Shown piece after piece: positions 46,206-57,715 of a stretch of DNA of 64,000 nt. Within the stretch, counting starts at the first letter, position 1; every line of letters starts with the position of its first letter. Position numbers and translations under genes: made by a program. Below the pieces are notes generated by a model that did not search any database, was not told the origin of the DNA, and saw nothing but the letters and a program-made list of their open reading frames with translations. The stretch comes from Peromyscus leucopus. Its lineage: Eukaryota; Chordata; Mammalia; Rodentia; Cricetidae. The DNA lies in NCBI RefSeq assembly GCF_004664715.2, contig NC_051069.1:74112647-74176646 (forward strand), in the 5' to 3' direction.

Positions 46206-46788
46206 TTTTAATGACAACTAGAGGTAGGGTGGTATTCCTGTCTATGATTCATGGATCCTGAGAGGCTAACAAAGAACTTTGATTTATCAGAAATTGCCTT
46301 TCACATATACAACTAAGACTTTTCTGTCCCCAAATGTAAATAGAACCAATATTATAGAAAGAAAATTCCTCAGATGATTGTGAAATGGTTAGAGTAATGC
46401 CTAATTGGTTAATTCCCAGAGAACAAGGAAACTACTATCCATCCCTGACATCACTCTCTCCCTCTTGCTTCCTGCTTCTCGAGGCTCACCTGTCCCATCT
46501 CTTCTAGATTCAATCAACCCCTGTGTTTCTATCACCACTGCTTTGACCCAAAGGCATAAAGGTTCCTGTACTATATCCTACTTTCTCTTGGTTAGTCTCC
46601 TCTCTTTCAAACTGTTTCACATTGGGCCTCTTACTTCTGCTCAGAAATTTTCCAAAAATGTAAATGTCTTCATGTCACTTTTCTGTGAAGATTGCCAATG
46701 ACCGCAACCACCAGATGATAACATCCATTCAAGGAATCCTCTCCTTCCCTGGTCCTTTCATGTCTTTCATTTTTTTACTATATGTATT
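46206..46788. other. Unassigned sequence; short trace of a SINE or L2
   Basis: No gene seen. Frames at 46405-46701 and 46664-47020 have no domains, and the second runs into a TG/GT-rich tract. Confidence 0.35.
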
Positions 46789-46789
46789 T

Positions 46790-46834
46790 TGTGTGTGTGG
46801 GGGGGTGTGGGTGTGGGTGTGTGTTGTTGTTGTT
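46790..46834. repeat. Imperfect (TG)n / GTT tract
   Basis: GT-rich run with G-runs (gtgggggggtgtgggtgtggg) ending in three GTT units. Confidence 0.85.
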
Positions 46835-46837
46835 CAA

Positions 46838-47140
46838 ATTTTAGATGGTCTTATAATAAAAAATCCAGAGCCAGATATCAGGGAGAAAGCTGGAAGATCA
46901 GAGAAGCCTCTACTTAATCCTCAACCTAAAGAGAAAGAGTTCCTGTTTCCTCAGGCCTTATATACTTTTCTCTGCCCTGCCATATTACTTCCTGCAACTA
47001 AAGGCATATGTGCTTCCTAAGCACAGGCATGAGATCTCAAGTGCTGGGATTAAAGGTGTGTGCCACCACTGCCTGACCACTATGCCTAATTTAGTGGCTG
47101 GCTCTGTCCTTTGATGCTCAGGAAAGTTTATTAGGGTACA
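46838..47140 (+). mobile_element. LTR-like rodent repeat carrying a B1-derived segment
   Basis: 'aaaaatccagagccagatat', 'agaaagctggaagatcagag', 'caggccttatatacttttct', 'gtgctgggattaaaggtgtg', 'gccaccactgcctgacc' and 'aggaaagtttattagggtac' resemble a repeat common in cricetid genomes that has SINE-like sequence in its middle. The family name is unknown to me. Confidence 0.5.
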
Positions 47141-47152
47141 ATATACATCACC

Positions 47153-47154
47153 GT

Positions 47155-47202
<48 letters not shown>
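47153..47202. repeat. (TG)n microsatellite
   Basis: About 24 TG units with one TATG break. Minus-strand His/Thr-repeat frame 46985-47242 is an artefact. Confidence 0.97.
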
Positions 47203-47206
<4 letters not shown>

Positions 47207-47489
47207 ATATGCCAAAACACACAGGTTCAGGTCATAGGACAACTTGTAGAAGTCAGTTCTCTTCTACCATTTGGGTTATGGGAATACATCTGAAGTTATC
47301 AGGCTTAGAGACACATGCTTTACCCACAAAGCCACCTCACCAGCTCATTTATAGCCCTTTAGTCCTTCATCTCCAAAATCCTCCAACTCTATGCTGAGTT
47401 TCTCCATCCTCCATACATGTTAATTCTCAAAGACATAGAGAATTTCTAGCTACCCATTAGCCTTGGTGACTTCATATCATATAAGTGCC

Positions 47490-47880
47490 ATCCTGTAGAC
47501 AGAAGTTTCTCTTCTGCCTGCCAGCCTGTTCCCAAATACCTGGCAGCCACTTCTTAAATAATTGACTCCAAGGCTTAATATTACTTATAAATACTCAGCA
47601 GGTAGCTCAGGCTTATTACTAACTAGCTTTTACACTTAAATTAACCCATAATTCTTATCTTATCTACCACATGGCTTGGTACCTTTTCTCAAAACGAAAT
47701 TCTCATCTTGATTCCTCTATGTCTCTCTGGCAACTCCTGACTCTGCTCTACCTCTTCCCAGAATTCTCCTAGTCTGGTCGCCCCACCTATACTTCCTGCC
47801 TAGCTACTGGCCAATCAGCATTTTATTAAACCAATTCAAGTGACAAATCTTTATAGTGTACAAGACCATTATCCCACCGC
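47490..47880 (-). mobile_element. ERVK-class LTR-like repeat (family A copy 2)
   Basis: 'gcttaatattacttataaat', 'aaattaacccataattctta', 'accacatggcttggtacctt', 'cctcttcccagaattctcct' and 'tactggccaatcagcatttt' are collinear with 40648-41080 and end 'acaagaccattatcccac'. The two copies are diverged, so they are separate insertions rather than a recent duplication. Confidence 0.65.
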
Positions 47881-47939
47881 ACCATCCATGCACTTTTCCT
47901 TTTTATTGTTATTAAAAATGTTATTTGGGTTGGCCTAAT

Positions 47940-48028
47940 CATACTTTGAACCCAAATAATGGGATGAGATGACAAACAACAAGTTGTCCTCTGACCTCCA
48001 TGTACGACATACATGTGCCTTCATATGT

Positions 48029-48066
<38 letters not shown>
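47940..48066 (+). mobile_element. B3-type SINE 3' part with (CA)n tail
   Basis: 'aacaacaagttgtcctctga' and 'cctccatgtacgacatacat' are the B3 middle, followed by a perfect (CA)16 run at 48033-48065. Confidence 0.7.
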
Positions 48067-48067
<1 letters not shown>

Positions 48068-48127
48068 TTATACAAGTCATATTTACCTTTGAAAATACCT
48101 CCTCCCACCCCAGCTAATCTAAATGTC

Positions 48128-48133
<6 letters not shown>

Positions 48134-48181
<48 letters not shown>
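48134..48181. repeat. (TA)n microsatellite
   Basis: About 24 perfect TA units; self-complementary and able to extrude a cruciform. Confidence 0.97.
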
Positions 48182-48184
<3 letters not shown>

Positions 48185-48254
48185 TGTTCATGGTTGCAAC
48201 AATAGAACAAGATCAGAATAACTTAAATAGGAAAATAATTTCTTAAAAGAGTAT

Positions 48255-48705
48255 TAGTAACTCTAATGGGATGAACAAAGTCTCCCTAAAATTTATGTCC
48301 ATGAAAAACCTCTGAATGACACTTTATATGGAAATAAGATCTTTGTAGATGTGATGAATTTAAGATGTGGTCATACTTGGGAAGATGCTCCTTAACTCAC
48401 TTATTGACTGGAGTCCTCCTAGGGGAAGGATATTTGGAGCAGGAGGCATGGGGGAGAGCACATTTTGCATGGGAGATAGGGAGGAACTGGAGTGATCCAT
48501 CTGCAAACCACAGAACTGAGGCTCTGCCAGCAAGCACAGGAAGCCAAGGAGAAAGACCAGGATCAGAGTCTCCAGAGCCTCCAGAAGTCAGTTCTGACAC
48601 TTGATTTTGAACTCCTGGCCTGTAGAACTATGAGATAATATATTTCTGTGGTTTAGGATTCTGTGAGTGATGATTATCACAGTAAGGGCTACCATGGACT
48701 GCATT
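48255..48705 (+). mobile_element. MaLR LTR, MLT1-type
   Basis: 'cctaaaatttatgtccatga', 'aaataagatctttgtagatg', 'tttaagatgtggtcatactt', 'ggaagccaaggagaaagacc', 'cctggcctgtagaactatga' and 'atatttctgtggtttaggat' are in MLT1 order with many substitutions. Frames 48365-48604 and 48397-48600 lie inside it. Confidence 0.7.
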
Positions 48706-51660
48706 GTCATTACAAGGATTAAGTTGTATTTTCTAGGTGGTGAATTAAGAAGAAGATAAAACCCTGCTCTTGGAATAATTTGCTTAGTAAGCTGTCCTGA
48801 TGCTTGCCTGCAACCTCAGTGCTCCAGAGACATTCCCATGTTATTGGACTCCTTCTCAGCATCCACATCTCTTAGCTGGATCCTCACCTCTGCTCCAGAT
48901 AGCACTAACTGTTTTCAGATAGTCCTAGGATTTTGTCCCACTATCTCAAAAGTGGGTGGTGTAATAGTCTTTTCTAACTTGAGGACCCCAATATAATTTG
49001 GCAAATATGGGGCCTTTTATGAAAAAGCATTAATAAATTCAAAACAGTACCAAAGCAGGAGACCAAGCACAGGGCCCTTCTTGCATAGATCACTGCTGGC
49101 CTAGTCCTGACACGCTCCATGACAGATGCAAAACAGATACTTGAAAGGGCCCAGGATATCTATCCATTTCTTCTGTGTTTACTCCAGAGAAAAGAATTCT
49201 CACTTTCACTAGCTCAAATTCTTCCAATATCAGAATGTGATCTGATGCATGGTAAAGAAAAGACAGATTTGCTCAGGTAAAGGCTGTACATATGATTCAT
49301 ACTGCCGCATGGTAACTGACTCTTATATCTGCCTCCCCTGCTAAAACTGTTAAACAGCAAATGCTGAATTGGACAAGTAAAGGCTTCATTTCCTGTGGCC
49401 AGCACTTTAAATCAGAGATGACTCACTTAATGATACGGGAAATTTTCATTTAAAAAAAAATACGTGTTGGCAATTCTGATGCTTTTATTTTACATACACC
49501 AAAATAACATTGGGAATGATTTCTATGTGTCCTTTATCCTGAAGTCACAGTAAATCGATTAAAACCCAAACTGTTTTTTATGTTCTCCCATTTGAATTAT
49601 CAACCATTTTAGGCCCAAACGACTTCCATGTGTCTTGTTTCTTTCCTACCCACTAGGAAAGGACTATCATTTCTGACATCCCCCAAATGACTTCATATGC
49701 TCTTCCAGTTTCTGTTCAAACTTTACTAGGCACTCCAATGTCCGGAAAGATTGGATCTCAAGACTGAATGAACTCTCCACATTCTCTTTTAAAAGATAAA
49801 CATGCACTCTATAAACTTCATCGGCCTAAACAACAGGAACATCTGTTTAGATTCATGTGCAGCATTTTGGCTGCATTCAGCAAGAGAGAGGCTTAGGAAG
49901 TGTGTCATCATCCACTGTGTTCCACAGCACCCAGACATCATCGCTGGTCACAGTGATACACAGAGATTACCGAGCCTGGGAATAACTAAACTGGGTCACT
50001 ATTCATAAACAATCTTCAGTAAATGCTAATACTCTGCTCTCACATCCCATGGTTCTGTCTTCAATGAAAAAGAGCAATATGGACATAAATAAACATGAAA
50101 TGTAAAAGATTGCTGAGCTGGTTATAGTTGTTCAGTCTTTCAAATAGATAAACTATGAATTCCAGGCACAGAGCCCCACCAGAGCCTTCTATGGCCTGAT
50201 TACTCCCCAGTGCTATGATCAAATGCTTTTAACAGATTAAATACACTGTTACCTTTTGCTAGTTAAAAATATTGGCAGAAATACTATACCAGGATGCCGA
50301 CTGAATATTCAGTGACTCTGTAACAAGTGTAGAGCCACCTGCGAGTACTACCTGGCAGGTTCTATAGGAGAAAACTTGAGTTTGTCGCTCATACTAGCAT
50401 AATATACAGTCGTCTTTAGTATTTTCACTACATGAAACTAAGAACTAGAGGTTGCTTCAAGACAAAAAAGCTAAAATACTGAAAAAAATCAATCTGTAAA
50501 CCTAAATCACTTAAATCTACACCCCTTTAATTTTTTCTGATACTGCTATTATCTTCATGTGTCACATAAATTATCAAATTTCCAACATATGAGACATCTA
50601 CATTTTATCTGTCAAGTATCAATTATTTGCCCCAAGATAAGTTATGAGGTAAGGTTTTACATTGTAGGGAGTCAGTAGCCAGTTTCCAGAGAAGAAAAAA
50701 GAGACTCTTGGAAATGTACCAGGAATGGCCAGAGAAGAGCCCTCGTGAGGGCTTTGAGAGCACTGAAGAGAATTCATCTATTTTACATTTTAAAAACCAG
50801 GTTCAATTCTGTTTCTACACATCTCTACTGGAAATTTTCAAAGCATACAAGTAGAAAAGCATACACCTAACTTTATAGAAACATTTATGAAGCAATTTTA
50901 TGACTCTATTTGGGTTCCTGTAAGTTTTTATGAGATATATATGTTCACAGATACCATGCATCCCACCCATGAGCCCCACTGTTCTAAGTAATAACACTTT
51001 TAACATTATTTATTTATACTTAAGATTATTGGGAAAATATTGTAATGTGTATATCCATTACATTTTGTAAGCCTACAAAAAAAATCTCTGGCTTTTATTT
51101 CACATTAAAATTTTGGCAAAAACAAGCAAAGACTCAGATTCACTCCATCACTACACAAACCATGACTGTGTCATTGAGATGCAAATTACAATACAGCCAA
51201 CTGAACGTAATTTAAAAACTGAATCACCAGATCATTTTACCTCAAGAAAAAGAGCAAATCACTTTGTGCTTTTTTTTTTCCAGAACTATTACTCACATTA
51301 AATGACAAAAAAATAAGCCTTGGAAAGCTTAAAGTCTTAATTTAATAAGAAAAGAAATTATTTGAAATTGTGAATCTGTGAGCCAAAAGTTTCATCAAAG
51401 TGAATTTATAGAAATATTGTTAAAATTAAAATGTTAAGGTATGTTTATTGAAAAGATGAAATATACAGAAATTTCTATATCATTTAACATTCTTTGATTC
51501 TTAATGAGTACGAATAAGCATATAGTCTCTTAGTCAGAGTGGAAGAAACAATGCAGTAGTCATCACAGTAGCATGAATGATGACTATTTTAATTTAACAA
51601 ACTACTTTTTAAATAATCTCAGAGAAAATGTTATGAAAGTGATAAGAAAAAAATCAGTTG
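48706..51660. other. Unassigned 2.95 kb
   Basis: No gene or repeat that I can name. Frames 49214-49405, 49802-50008, 50815-51006 and 51113-51301 are 60-70 codons and featureless. This is one of the largest blocks of apparently unique sequence in the window. Confidence 0.5.
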
Positions 51661-51663
51661 TGG

Positions 51664-51830
51664 GACTGGAGAGTTGGCTCATTGGTTAAGAGCACTTGTT
51701 GTTCTTCCAGAAGACCCAGGTTTAATTCCCAGAACCTCCATGGCAGATCACAAACGTCTATAACTCATGTATGCACAGATACACAAAAAGGCAGAATACC
51801 CACATATATAAAAATAGGATAAATAACTGA
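51664..51830 (+). mobile_element. B2-family SINE
   Basis: 'ggactggagagttggctcat', 'tggttaagagcacttgttgt', 'agacccaggtttaattccca', 'gaacctccatggcagatcac' give a clear tRNA-like head with A- and B-box-like segments and a B2 body. The tail is AT-rich. Confidence 0.9.
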
Positions 51831-52009
51831 AAGAAGTAGTTGTACTCACACCCCTCATGTAATAGAGATGCCATTTCTTATGAGAACATTTTTGTGTCAT
51901 TTACTGTACATGATGCTAATGTCATTATAGCTTCTCGTTTACAGGAAAATATTTAAAGGCAAGATAGAAGAAAATGTTAAATCATATGGGAGCCTACTAT
52001 TGTAGATGC

Positions 52010-52011
<2 letters not shown>

Positions 52012-52058
<47 letters not shown>
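52012..52058. repeat. (TG)n microsatellite
   Basis: About 23 perfect TG units. Confidence 0.97.
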
Positions 52059-52059
<1 letters not shown>

Positions 52060-52094
52060 TATCAATCTAAATGGAGTTACCCTATAACAGAACA

Positions 52095-53225
52095 ACAAAT
52101 AAAAAGCCCAGTTCCAGGGATGAGCTACCTCTTTTGGATTGCCAGTGGAGTCCCATAGACACCCTAAACATTACATATTATATTACCATCCAAAACTTGA
52201 CAGTAAGATCCTATTGATGAAAATGCCATATAATTGAGTCGTGAGGCATAGAGAAATCAAGCTTCTATTCAAATGAAAGCTTCATCCTTACTGGCTAACT
52301 CTCAGGTTGCTGGTAGGATCTATGTACTCCACTAGAGAAGAAAAATAGCCATCAGTCTTACCTGGATGTGAGCCCCATGGGCTACAGTAACCACTGGTCT
52401 GGTAAAACATACTCACTGGTATAAATAATAATGACACCACTGTCTTATTGGATTTAAAACCCATTCCACAAGTTGAAAGCTATAGTGACACCATTATAGG
52501 ATCAAGACAACAACAACAAAAAACAAAAACAAAACAAACACCTATGGCTAGGCGGGTCAGAATCCCTAGAGGAGAACCTACTACAAGTATTTTCTTAATT
52601 GGACATAGTATTAAACTGACTCACTAACTCTTAATGACTTAACCTGACATAGATTAGTACATCTCTCAATCCTTATCAGAGAAGCTTCTATTTGCAGAAG
52701 ATGAGAGTTAACATAGAGGCCCAAAACTGGTCAAGGAGCAAATAAGAGATTGCAGAATTCTTAGCCCTAAATAGGATAGATATAAATATATATCTGTATC
52801 TCAGATTCTCTTGTCAAGAGAGAAAGAAGGCTTCACATACAGACTCACAGTGCATTGTGACAGCATTCACAAGACCAGCTAAGATTCAAGTCAGACAAAA
52901 CACTAACGTGCAAAGTGGAAATGAGCATGAAATCCCACCTCTACTTGAGGAGCTACTGGCAACTGATAGCTGCTGGGGAAGGGAGAATTAAGCTTTTGTT
53001 TTTAAAGGTGACCCCTGGTAGGTCAACAAAGTTTCCATTGGAAGACCACACATTCAAAAGTATATGGACAGTACAAATTGCCCTTGATAGTTCACAGAAA
53101 AGAGAAGACATACAATTCTGTGGGCAAGGAAAGGGGAATGGATCTTGGAGGAGTTGGGTTGGAGGATGAATATGATCAAACACATTGTATGAAATTCTCA
53201 GAGAACTAGTAAAAATGAGGAAAAG
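52095..53225 (+). mobile_element. Old rodent L1 3' UTR (Lx-like)
   Basis: 'ctacctcttttggattgcca', 'ggatttaaaacccattccac', 'cacctatggctaggcgggtc', 'aattggacatagtattaaac', 'gacccctggtaggtcaacaa', 'aaaagtatatggacagtaca', 'tggaggatgaatatgatcaa' and 'ttgtatgaaattctcagaga' follow a rodent L1 3' UTR for about 1.1 kb. No coding frame remains. The frames 52915-53183 are incidental. Confidence 0.7.
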
Positions 53226-53307
53226 AGTGACTCAATGCAGATAATATCTATTGTAGCTGTTTATTATTCTTTTCTAATTTGAAATACCTTGTAAAAGACT
53301 CAGTTCT

Positions 53308-53475
53308 AGCCAGGCAGCAGTGGCACACACCTTTAATCCCAGCACTCAGGAGGCAGAGGCAGGCCTCTGTGAGAACTCTGTGAGTTCGAGGCCAGCCTGG
53401 TCTACAGAGTGAGATCCAGGAAAGGCACAAAGCTACACAGAGAAACCTTGTTTATAAAACCAAAAAAAAAAAAAA
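53308..53475 (+). mobile_element. B1 SINE with perfect 15-bp target duplication
   Basis: The body is a clear B1 ('ggcacacacctttaatccca', 'gttcgaggccagcctggtct', 'ggaaaggcacaaagctacac') with a short internal duplication ('ctctgtgagaactctgtgag'). AAAAGACTCAGTTCT flanks it at 53293-53307 and 53476-53490. Confidence 0.96.
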
Positions 53476-53565
53476 AAAAGACTCAGTTCTTTCAATAAGA
53501 CTTTTCGTGATTCATTAAAATGTAAATTAAAATTTCTTATAATTAAAAATGGCCAATCTGTATGG

Positions 53566-53742
53566 TTTGGGCTGGTGGATATAGCTCAGTTGATGACATG
53601 TACTTGTAATCCCAGCACTAGGGAAGCAGTAGCCAGCCTAACCTTCTCACTGAGCTCGAGGCAAAGTAGAGACCCTACATCCAAAACTAAAGTGGATGAC
53701 TCCTGAAAATGACACTCAATGTTGTCTGCTGGCCTACACAAC

Positions 53743-53744
<2 letters not shown>
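53566..53744 (+). mobile_element. B4 SINE (ID-like head plus B1-like body)
   Basis: 'gggctggtggatatagctca', 'gttgatgacatgtacttgta' gives an ID-like tRNA-derived head. 'atcccagcactagggaagca' and 'ctgagctcgaggcaaagtag' give the B1-like part. The element ends at the CA run. Confidence 0.75.

Positions 53745-53795
<51 letters not shown>
53745..53795. repeat. (CA)n microsatellite
   Basis: About 25 CA units at the B4 tail. The Val/Cys-repeat frame at 53586-53843 is its reverse translation. Confidence 0.97.
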
Positions 53796-53797
<2 letters not shown>

Positions 53798-54704
53798 TTG
53801 AAGAGACTTTAAACCCTATTATACAGCTTTTGGTTACATCCAAAGTTATAAGTATCTTAGTGATATCCTGTCTTGTGGGTCATTGCTGTGGTTTATAGAT
53901 ATCACTGCTTCTAGAAGTTTTTTTGGAAAGTTTATTAACTTTTGTGAGAGTAAGCAAGAATAGTTTAGTAGCTCATAGCAACAGGTGCATGCTATTACCA
54001 TTAACACTAATATCCAAACTGAATAGAGTTAAATACATCTGATCACAATCGTTATGGATTTTCTATGGTACTTCTGCTTCACAAGTAATTCTACAAACTT
54101 TAAATGTGTTTATACTTCCATGAATCTTTTGTGTCTACCTTTGGATTAACCAAGTTGAATATTCTCAGCTTCAGGATTCATTTGTATTAGAAATGACACT
54201 TGTAGCTGAACTGTTCATAATGCTCAATATATTCTAATTGTCATTAGTTAAATAATGGTAAAAATTTTAATACATAAATAAATAATTTTTCCTAGACACC
54301 ATTGAACCAAAATTCTGTCATTTTAAAGGACTGAAATATGAAGGAGATGAGAGCTAGATATTTGGAACTTTGACCAAAAATGTAAGACTTGAACTCAGTT
54401 ATGTTCCACGTCAACAAATTAGTAACCTAATTCTTAGAAAGCATATTATTGTATAATTGAGAGAATTTTCATGTGCTGAAATGCTAGAAATTTCTATCAT
54501 ATGTCTCTTACAACTCTTTTCTGTTCATAAAAAAAATCCTGGTTGACTAGTTTTATGAAAATATCTAATAATACCTCCCAAGTGAGAAGCATTCTGAAAT
54601 TTGATTAACTATTTTTAGTCATTTAAGAAATCCATTGCCACCTCTGTTATACCTACTGTGTCCAACAGATGCCTGCATTTGTTGATAGAAAAGGTTTTGG
54701 TATC
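53796..54704. other. Unassigned AT-rich sequence
   Basis: No gene or named repeat seen. Confidence 0.4.
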
Positions 54705-55111
54705 TGTCTTAGTTAGGGTTACCATTGTGGTAATTTAACACCATGACCATAACAACTTGGGGAGCAAAGGGTTTGTTTATCTTGTAGTTCTAGATCACTG
54801 TTCATCATCGAAGGAAATCAGGACAGGAATTCAAACAGGGCAGGAACCTCAAGGTAGGAGCTGATGCAGAGGCCATGGAGGAATACTGCTTACTGGCTTG
54901 CTCATCATGGCTTGTTCAGTCTGCTTCTTATAGAACCCAGGACCACCTACCTGCCCAAGGATGGCACCACCCACCAATGGTCCTCCTCCATCAATCACTA
55001 ATTAAGAAAATGTTTTTCAGGTAGATCTTATGGAGGTATTTTCGTAATTGAGGTTCCTTCCTTTCAGATAATTCTAGCTTGGTTCAAGTTCACATGAAAC
55101 TAGCCAGCACA
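54705..55111 (-). mobile_element. Rodent MaLR LTR (MT-type), antisense
   Basis: On the plus strand 'tgtcttagttagggttacca' leads through 'aacttggggagcaaagggtt', 'aggaacctcaaggtaggagc', 'cagaggccatggaggaatac' and 'catcaatcactaattaagaa' to 'actagccagcaca'. This is the solo LTR at 3464-3865 reversed. Flanks GTATC and GTACC may be a 5-bp target duplication with one change. Confidence 0.88.
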
Positions 55112-57065
55112 GTACCTATAGTTTTTTTTTTTTTTTTTTAAAGCCCCTAGAAGTGCTTTAACTTTCTACACAGCTAAATATTGGTGTTGATTTTTTTTAA
55201 GATAAAGGTAAGAAAGTACATAACCATCTTAAACCACAGGCAGATTTTGTTTCCATTTCAATAAAACTAGAATACATTGTCCCAATTTTGCTTTATAAAA
55301 CATTAACAGTTACCTTGTAGCACTAGGGTCTTCACAATGATCCTGCTTGGACTATAGTTTCAAAAAATGTCTGCTTTTCTCCTGTTTTCTCTACTGCAGG
55401 AATGAAGCTATTTAAAATGGACAATGGCTATTGTTTTCTATCTCCATTTCATAATACTTTTTCTTCACTGTCTTTTGTTTCACTGTTTTCCTGCACAGGT
55501 TTGTCTCTCCTTTTCAGTGTGAAAATCAGTTCTAAGACTGAGATTTGGACGTCCTGTGCCTGCTTCTCAGCTCTGTGCTTTTCGCTTCATCCACTTCACT
55601 TCTCAGTTTTGCTTCTTTTCCATTATCTGCAAAGTGCAACACCTCTCCATTTTACATGAATTAAAACTTCCTCCATGCTACTGAGAGCATTCTCCTTTGT
55701 CTTAAAAGAGAGTTTTGTGAAGAGCAGCCATAGTGCTTTGCTCCACCTTCAGAACAGATTCCTCCAAAAGGAACAAAATGCACTAACTTATTTTGGATCC
55801 TGATAATTTAATGTAATATAATATGCTTTTTTTTTTGTATAGCCAACAAGGGTAGAAAAAAAGAATCCCTAACGAAAGAATATCTGAACAATGGAAGAGA
55901 AGACTAAGAGGGAACACAATAAAATAAGATTTGGGATAGTAGTTAGTAAATAATAATCCTATAAATATTAAATTTATTAATAATTACATAAAGTACATAT
56001 GAGCTGAGTGCTCTAAGTAGGAGACCAAATTCGTATCATATGGCACTTATAGCAAAGACAATTTAAATCCAAGGACAAAGAAGGATAAAGGTTTAAAAAG
56101 TAGCAATATAAAAGCTGAATTATATGTAATAAAGCAAGAAAAGTCACACAGAAGACATGAAGCATTGTTCAGAAAGAAAGTCATTTATAATGAAAAAGAG
56201 TTCATGCACTACAAAGCATACTCATTTTCAACATGAATAATCTGTAGCATAGCCTCCATGAGTATTTACAAAGAACCAAAAGAAGACACTTTATAGTAGA
56301 CTATTTTTAAAAATTTCAGTTCCTCAAATGAAATCATTACATAGGGAAAAGATAAGCCAAAGAAGAGAAGTATGAATTTGAAATTCACATGTTGGGGACT
56401 CATTTTCACACATCCAGAAATGGAAGCATAAAACTAAAGTTCTTTAATTTGGGCTTCACGAGCCCCTAGTCCAGAGTTTGTGAACTGAGGACATGTGCAG
56501 AAATCCCAGCTTGTTTGATCCCTTGTGAAACTTGTTTCCTCGTACAATTCCCTGGGTCAGCATATAAAGAACATCCTCACCTTGGCAACTGTCCCACTCC
56601 AGAAGTTAGAGATCCCCAGATAATTTTATTGGTTGTGTTTTATTTTCATTTCTGCAAGTAAAAGAAAAGAACTATTCAATGTAACTGAAGCAAGAAGCAG
56701 CTTTATAGAACTTCAGTGAAAGGGGCTCTTTTGTATGGCTTATCTCTGCTTGCTGATTGCTTACTCTGAGAAGATTCTCCTCTATGAATATTGGAAATGA
56801 GCATTTTTGTGTCTCACATTACATGTGCTTTCCATTGCCAATGTAGTAGAGTCTCTTTTTTTCTATAACTCTTAAAATCTTAGGTAAGGATCCCTATAGG
56901 AATGTATTTGGGCTTTCACATCCACACAAGTAGGCTATAGCCAAGCACTGAGTATTTGAAATGATATCCACGATGGCACAAAAACATGCTGGAATTAATT
57001 TAATGGCAGAGCAAGAGCTGTCTTCTACAAAAAGAAAGTTGCCTGATATGCCCAGAAAACAGAAA
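55112..57065. other. Unassigned 1.95 kb
   Basis: A T-run at 55122-55139. Otherwise no gene or repeat recognised. The frame 55402-55659 is Ser/Phe/Leu-rich and shows no signal or domain; 56894-57146 holds two overlapping featureless frames. Confidence 0.45.
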
Positions 57066-57071
57066 AGAGTA

Positions 57072-57715
57072 TTATTCTGGGTTAAATCGTGTATCGCACA
57101 CATAATGATATATTCAAATCTTATTTCTCAGTACCTTAGTATGTGACCTTGTTTGGAAACAAGGTTACAGGTACAATTGAGGAAATAGGTCATAATGGAG
57201 TGGTGTGACTCTCTAATTCAATACAACTGATGATGTTTATAACAAGATGGTTACACCAAAACACAGGATAAACAAAGAGAAAGCTGGGGTCTGGGTCGAA
57301 ATTGGAGTAGGGAAGCTATCAGCCAAGATGTATAAGGCTGACAAACCATTAGAATCTAGGAAGTGGCAAGGAAGGGATATCCTTTGCAGACCTGAGGGGT
57401 GCCAACACTGTTGGCTGTCTAACCTCTAGAAACATGAGGCACTGAAATGCCTTGTTTTAAGCTGTTCAGTTTGGTGTGGAACTCTTTGACAATAAATACA
57501 GGTGCTGAGCCGGGCGGTAGTGGCGCACGCCTTTAATCCCAGCACTCGGGAGGCAGAGGCAGGCAGATCTCTGCGAGTTTGAGGCCAGCCTGGGCTACCA
57601 AGTGAGTTCCAGGAAAGGCGCAAAGCTACGCAGAGAAACCCTGTCTCGAAAAAACCAAAACCAAAAAAAAAAAAAAAAAAAAAAAAATACAGGTGCTGAA
57701 CAGAAAAATTTGCAA
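57072..57715 (+). mobile_element. MaLR LTR, MLT1-type, interrupted by a B1
   Basis: 'atattcaaatcttatttctc', 'gtatgtgaccttgtttggaa', 'taggtcataatggagtggtg', 'accaaaacacaggataaaca' and 'taacctctagaaacatgagg' are in MLT1 order, with 'gacaataaataca' near the polyadenylation region. The B1 at 57509-57684 splits its 3' end. Confidence 0.65.
57509..57684 (+). mobile_element. Young B1 SINE with perfect 15-bp target duplication
   Basis: Near-consensus B1: GCCGGGCGGTAGTGGCGCAC, 'ctcgggaggcagaggcaggc' and GGAAAGGCGCAAAGCTACGC, with an A-run of about 26. AAATACAGGTGCTGA flanks it at 57494-57508 and 57685-57699. CpG sites are mostly undecayed. The minus-strand frame 57426-57623 is the SINE translated. 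Confidence 0.97.

Noticed and set aside
46985..47242. His/Thr repeat frame and similar Val/Cys repeats at 47155 and 53586
   Set aside because: These are (TG)n/(CA)n microsatellites translated.
55402..55659. 85-codon Ser/Phe/Leu-rich frame considered as a small membrane protein
   Set aside because: No defined helix with flanking charges and no family resemblance; composition follows T-rich DNA.
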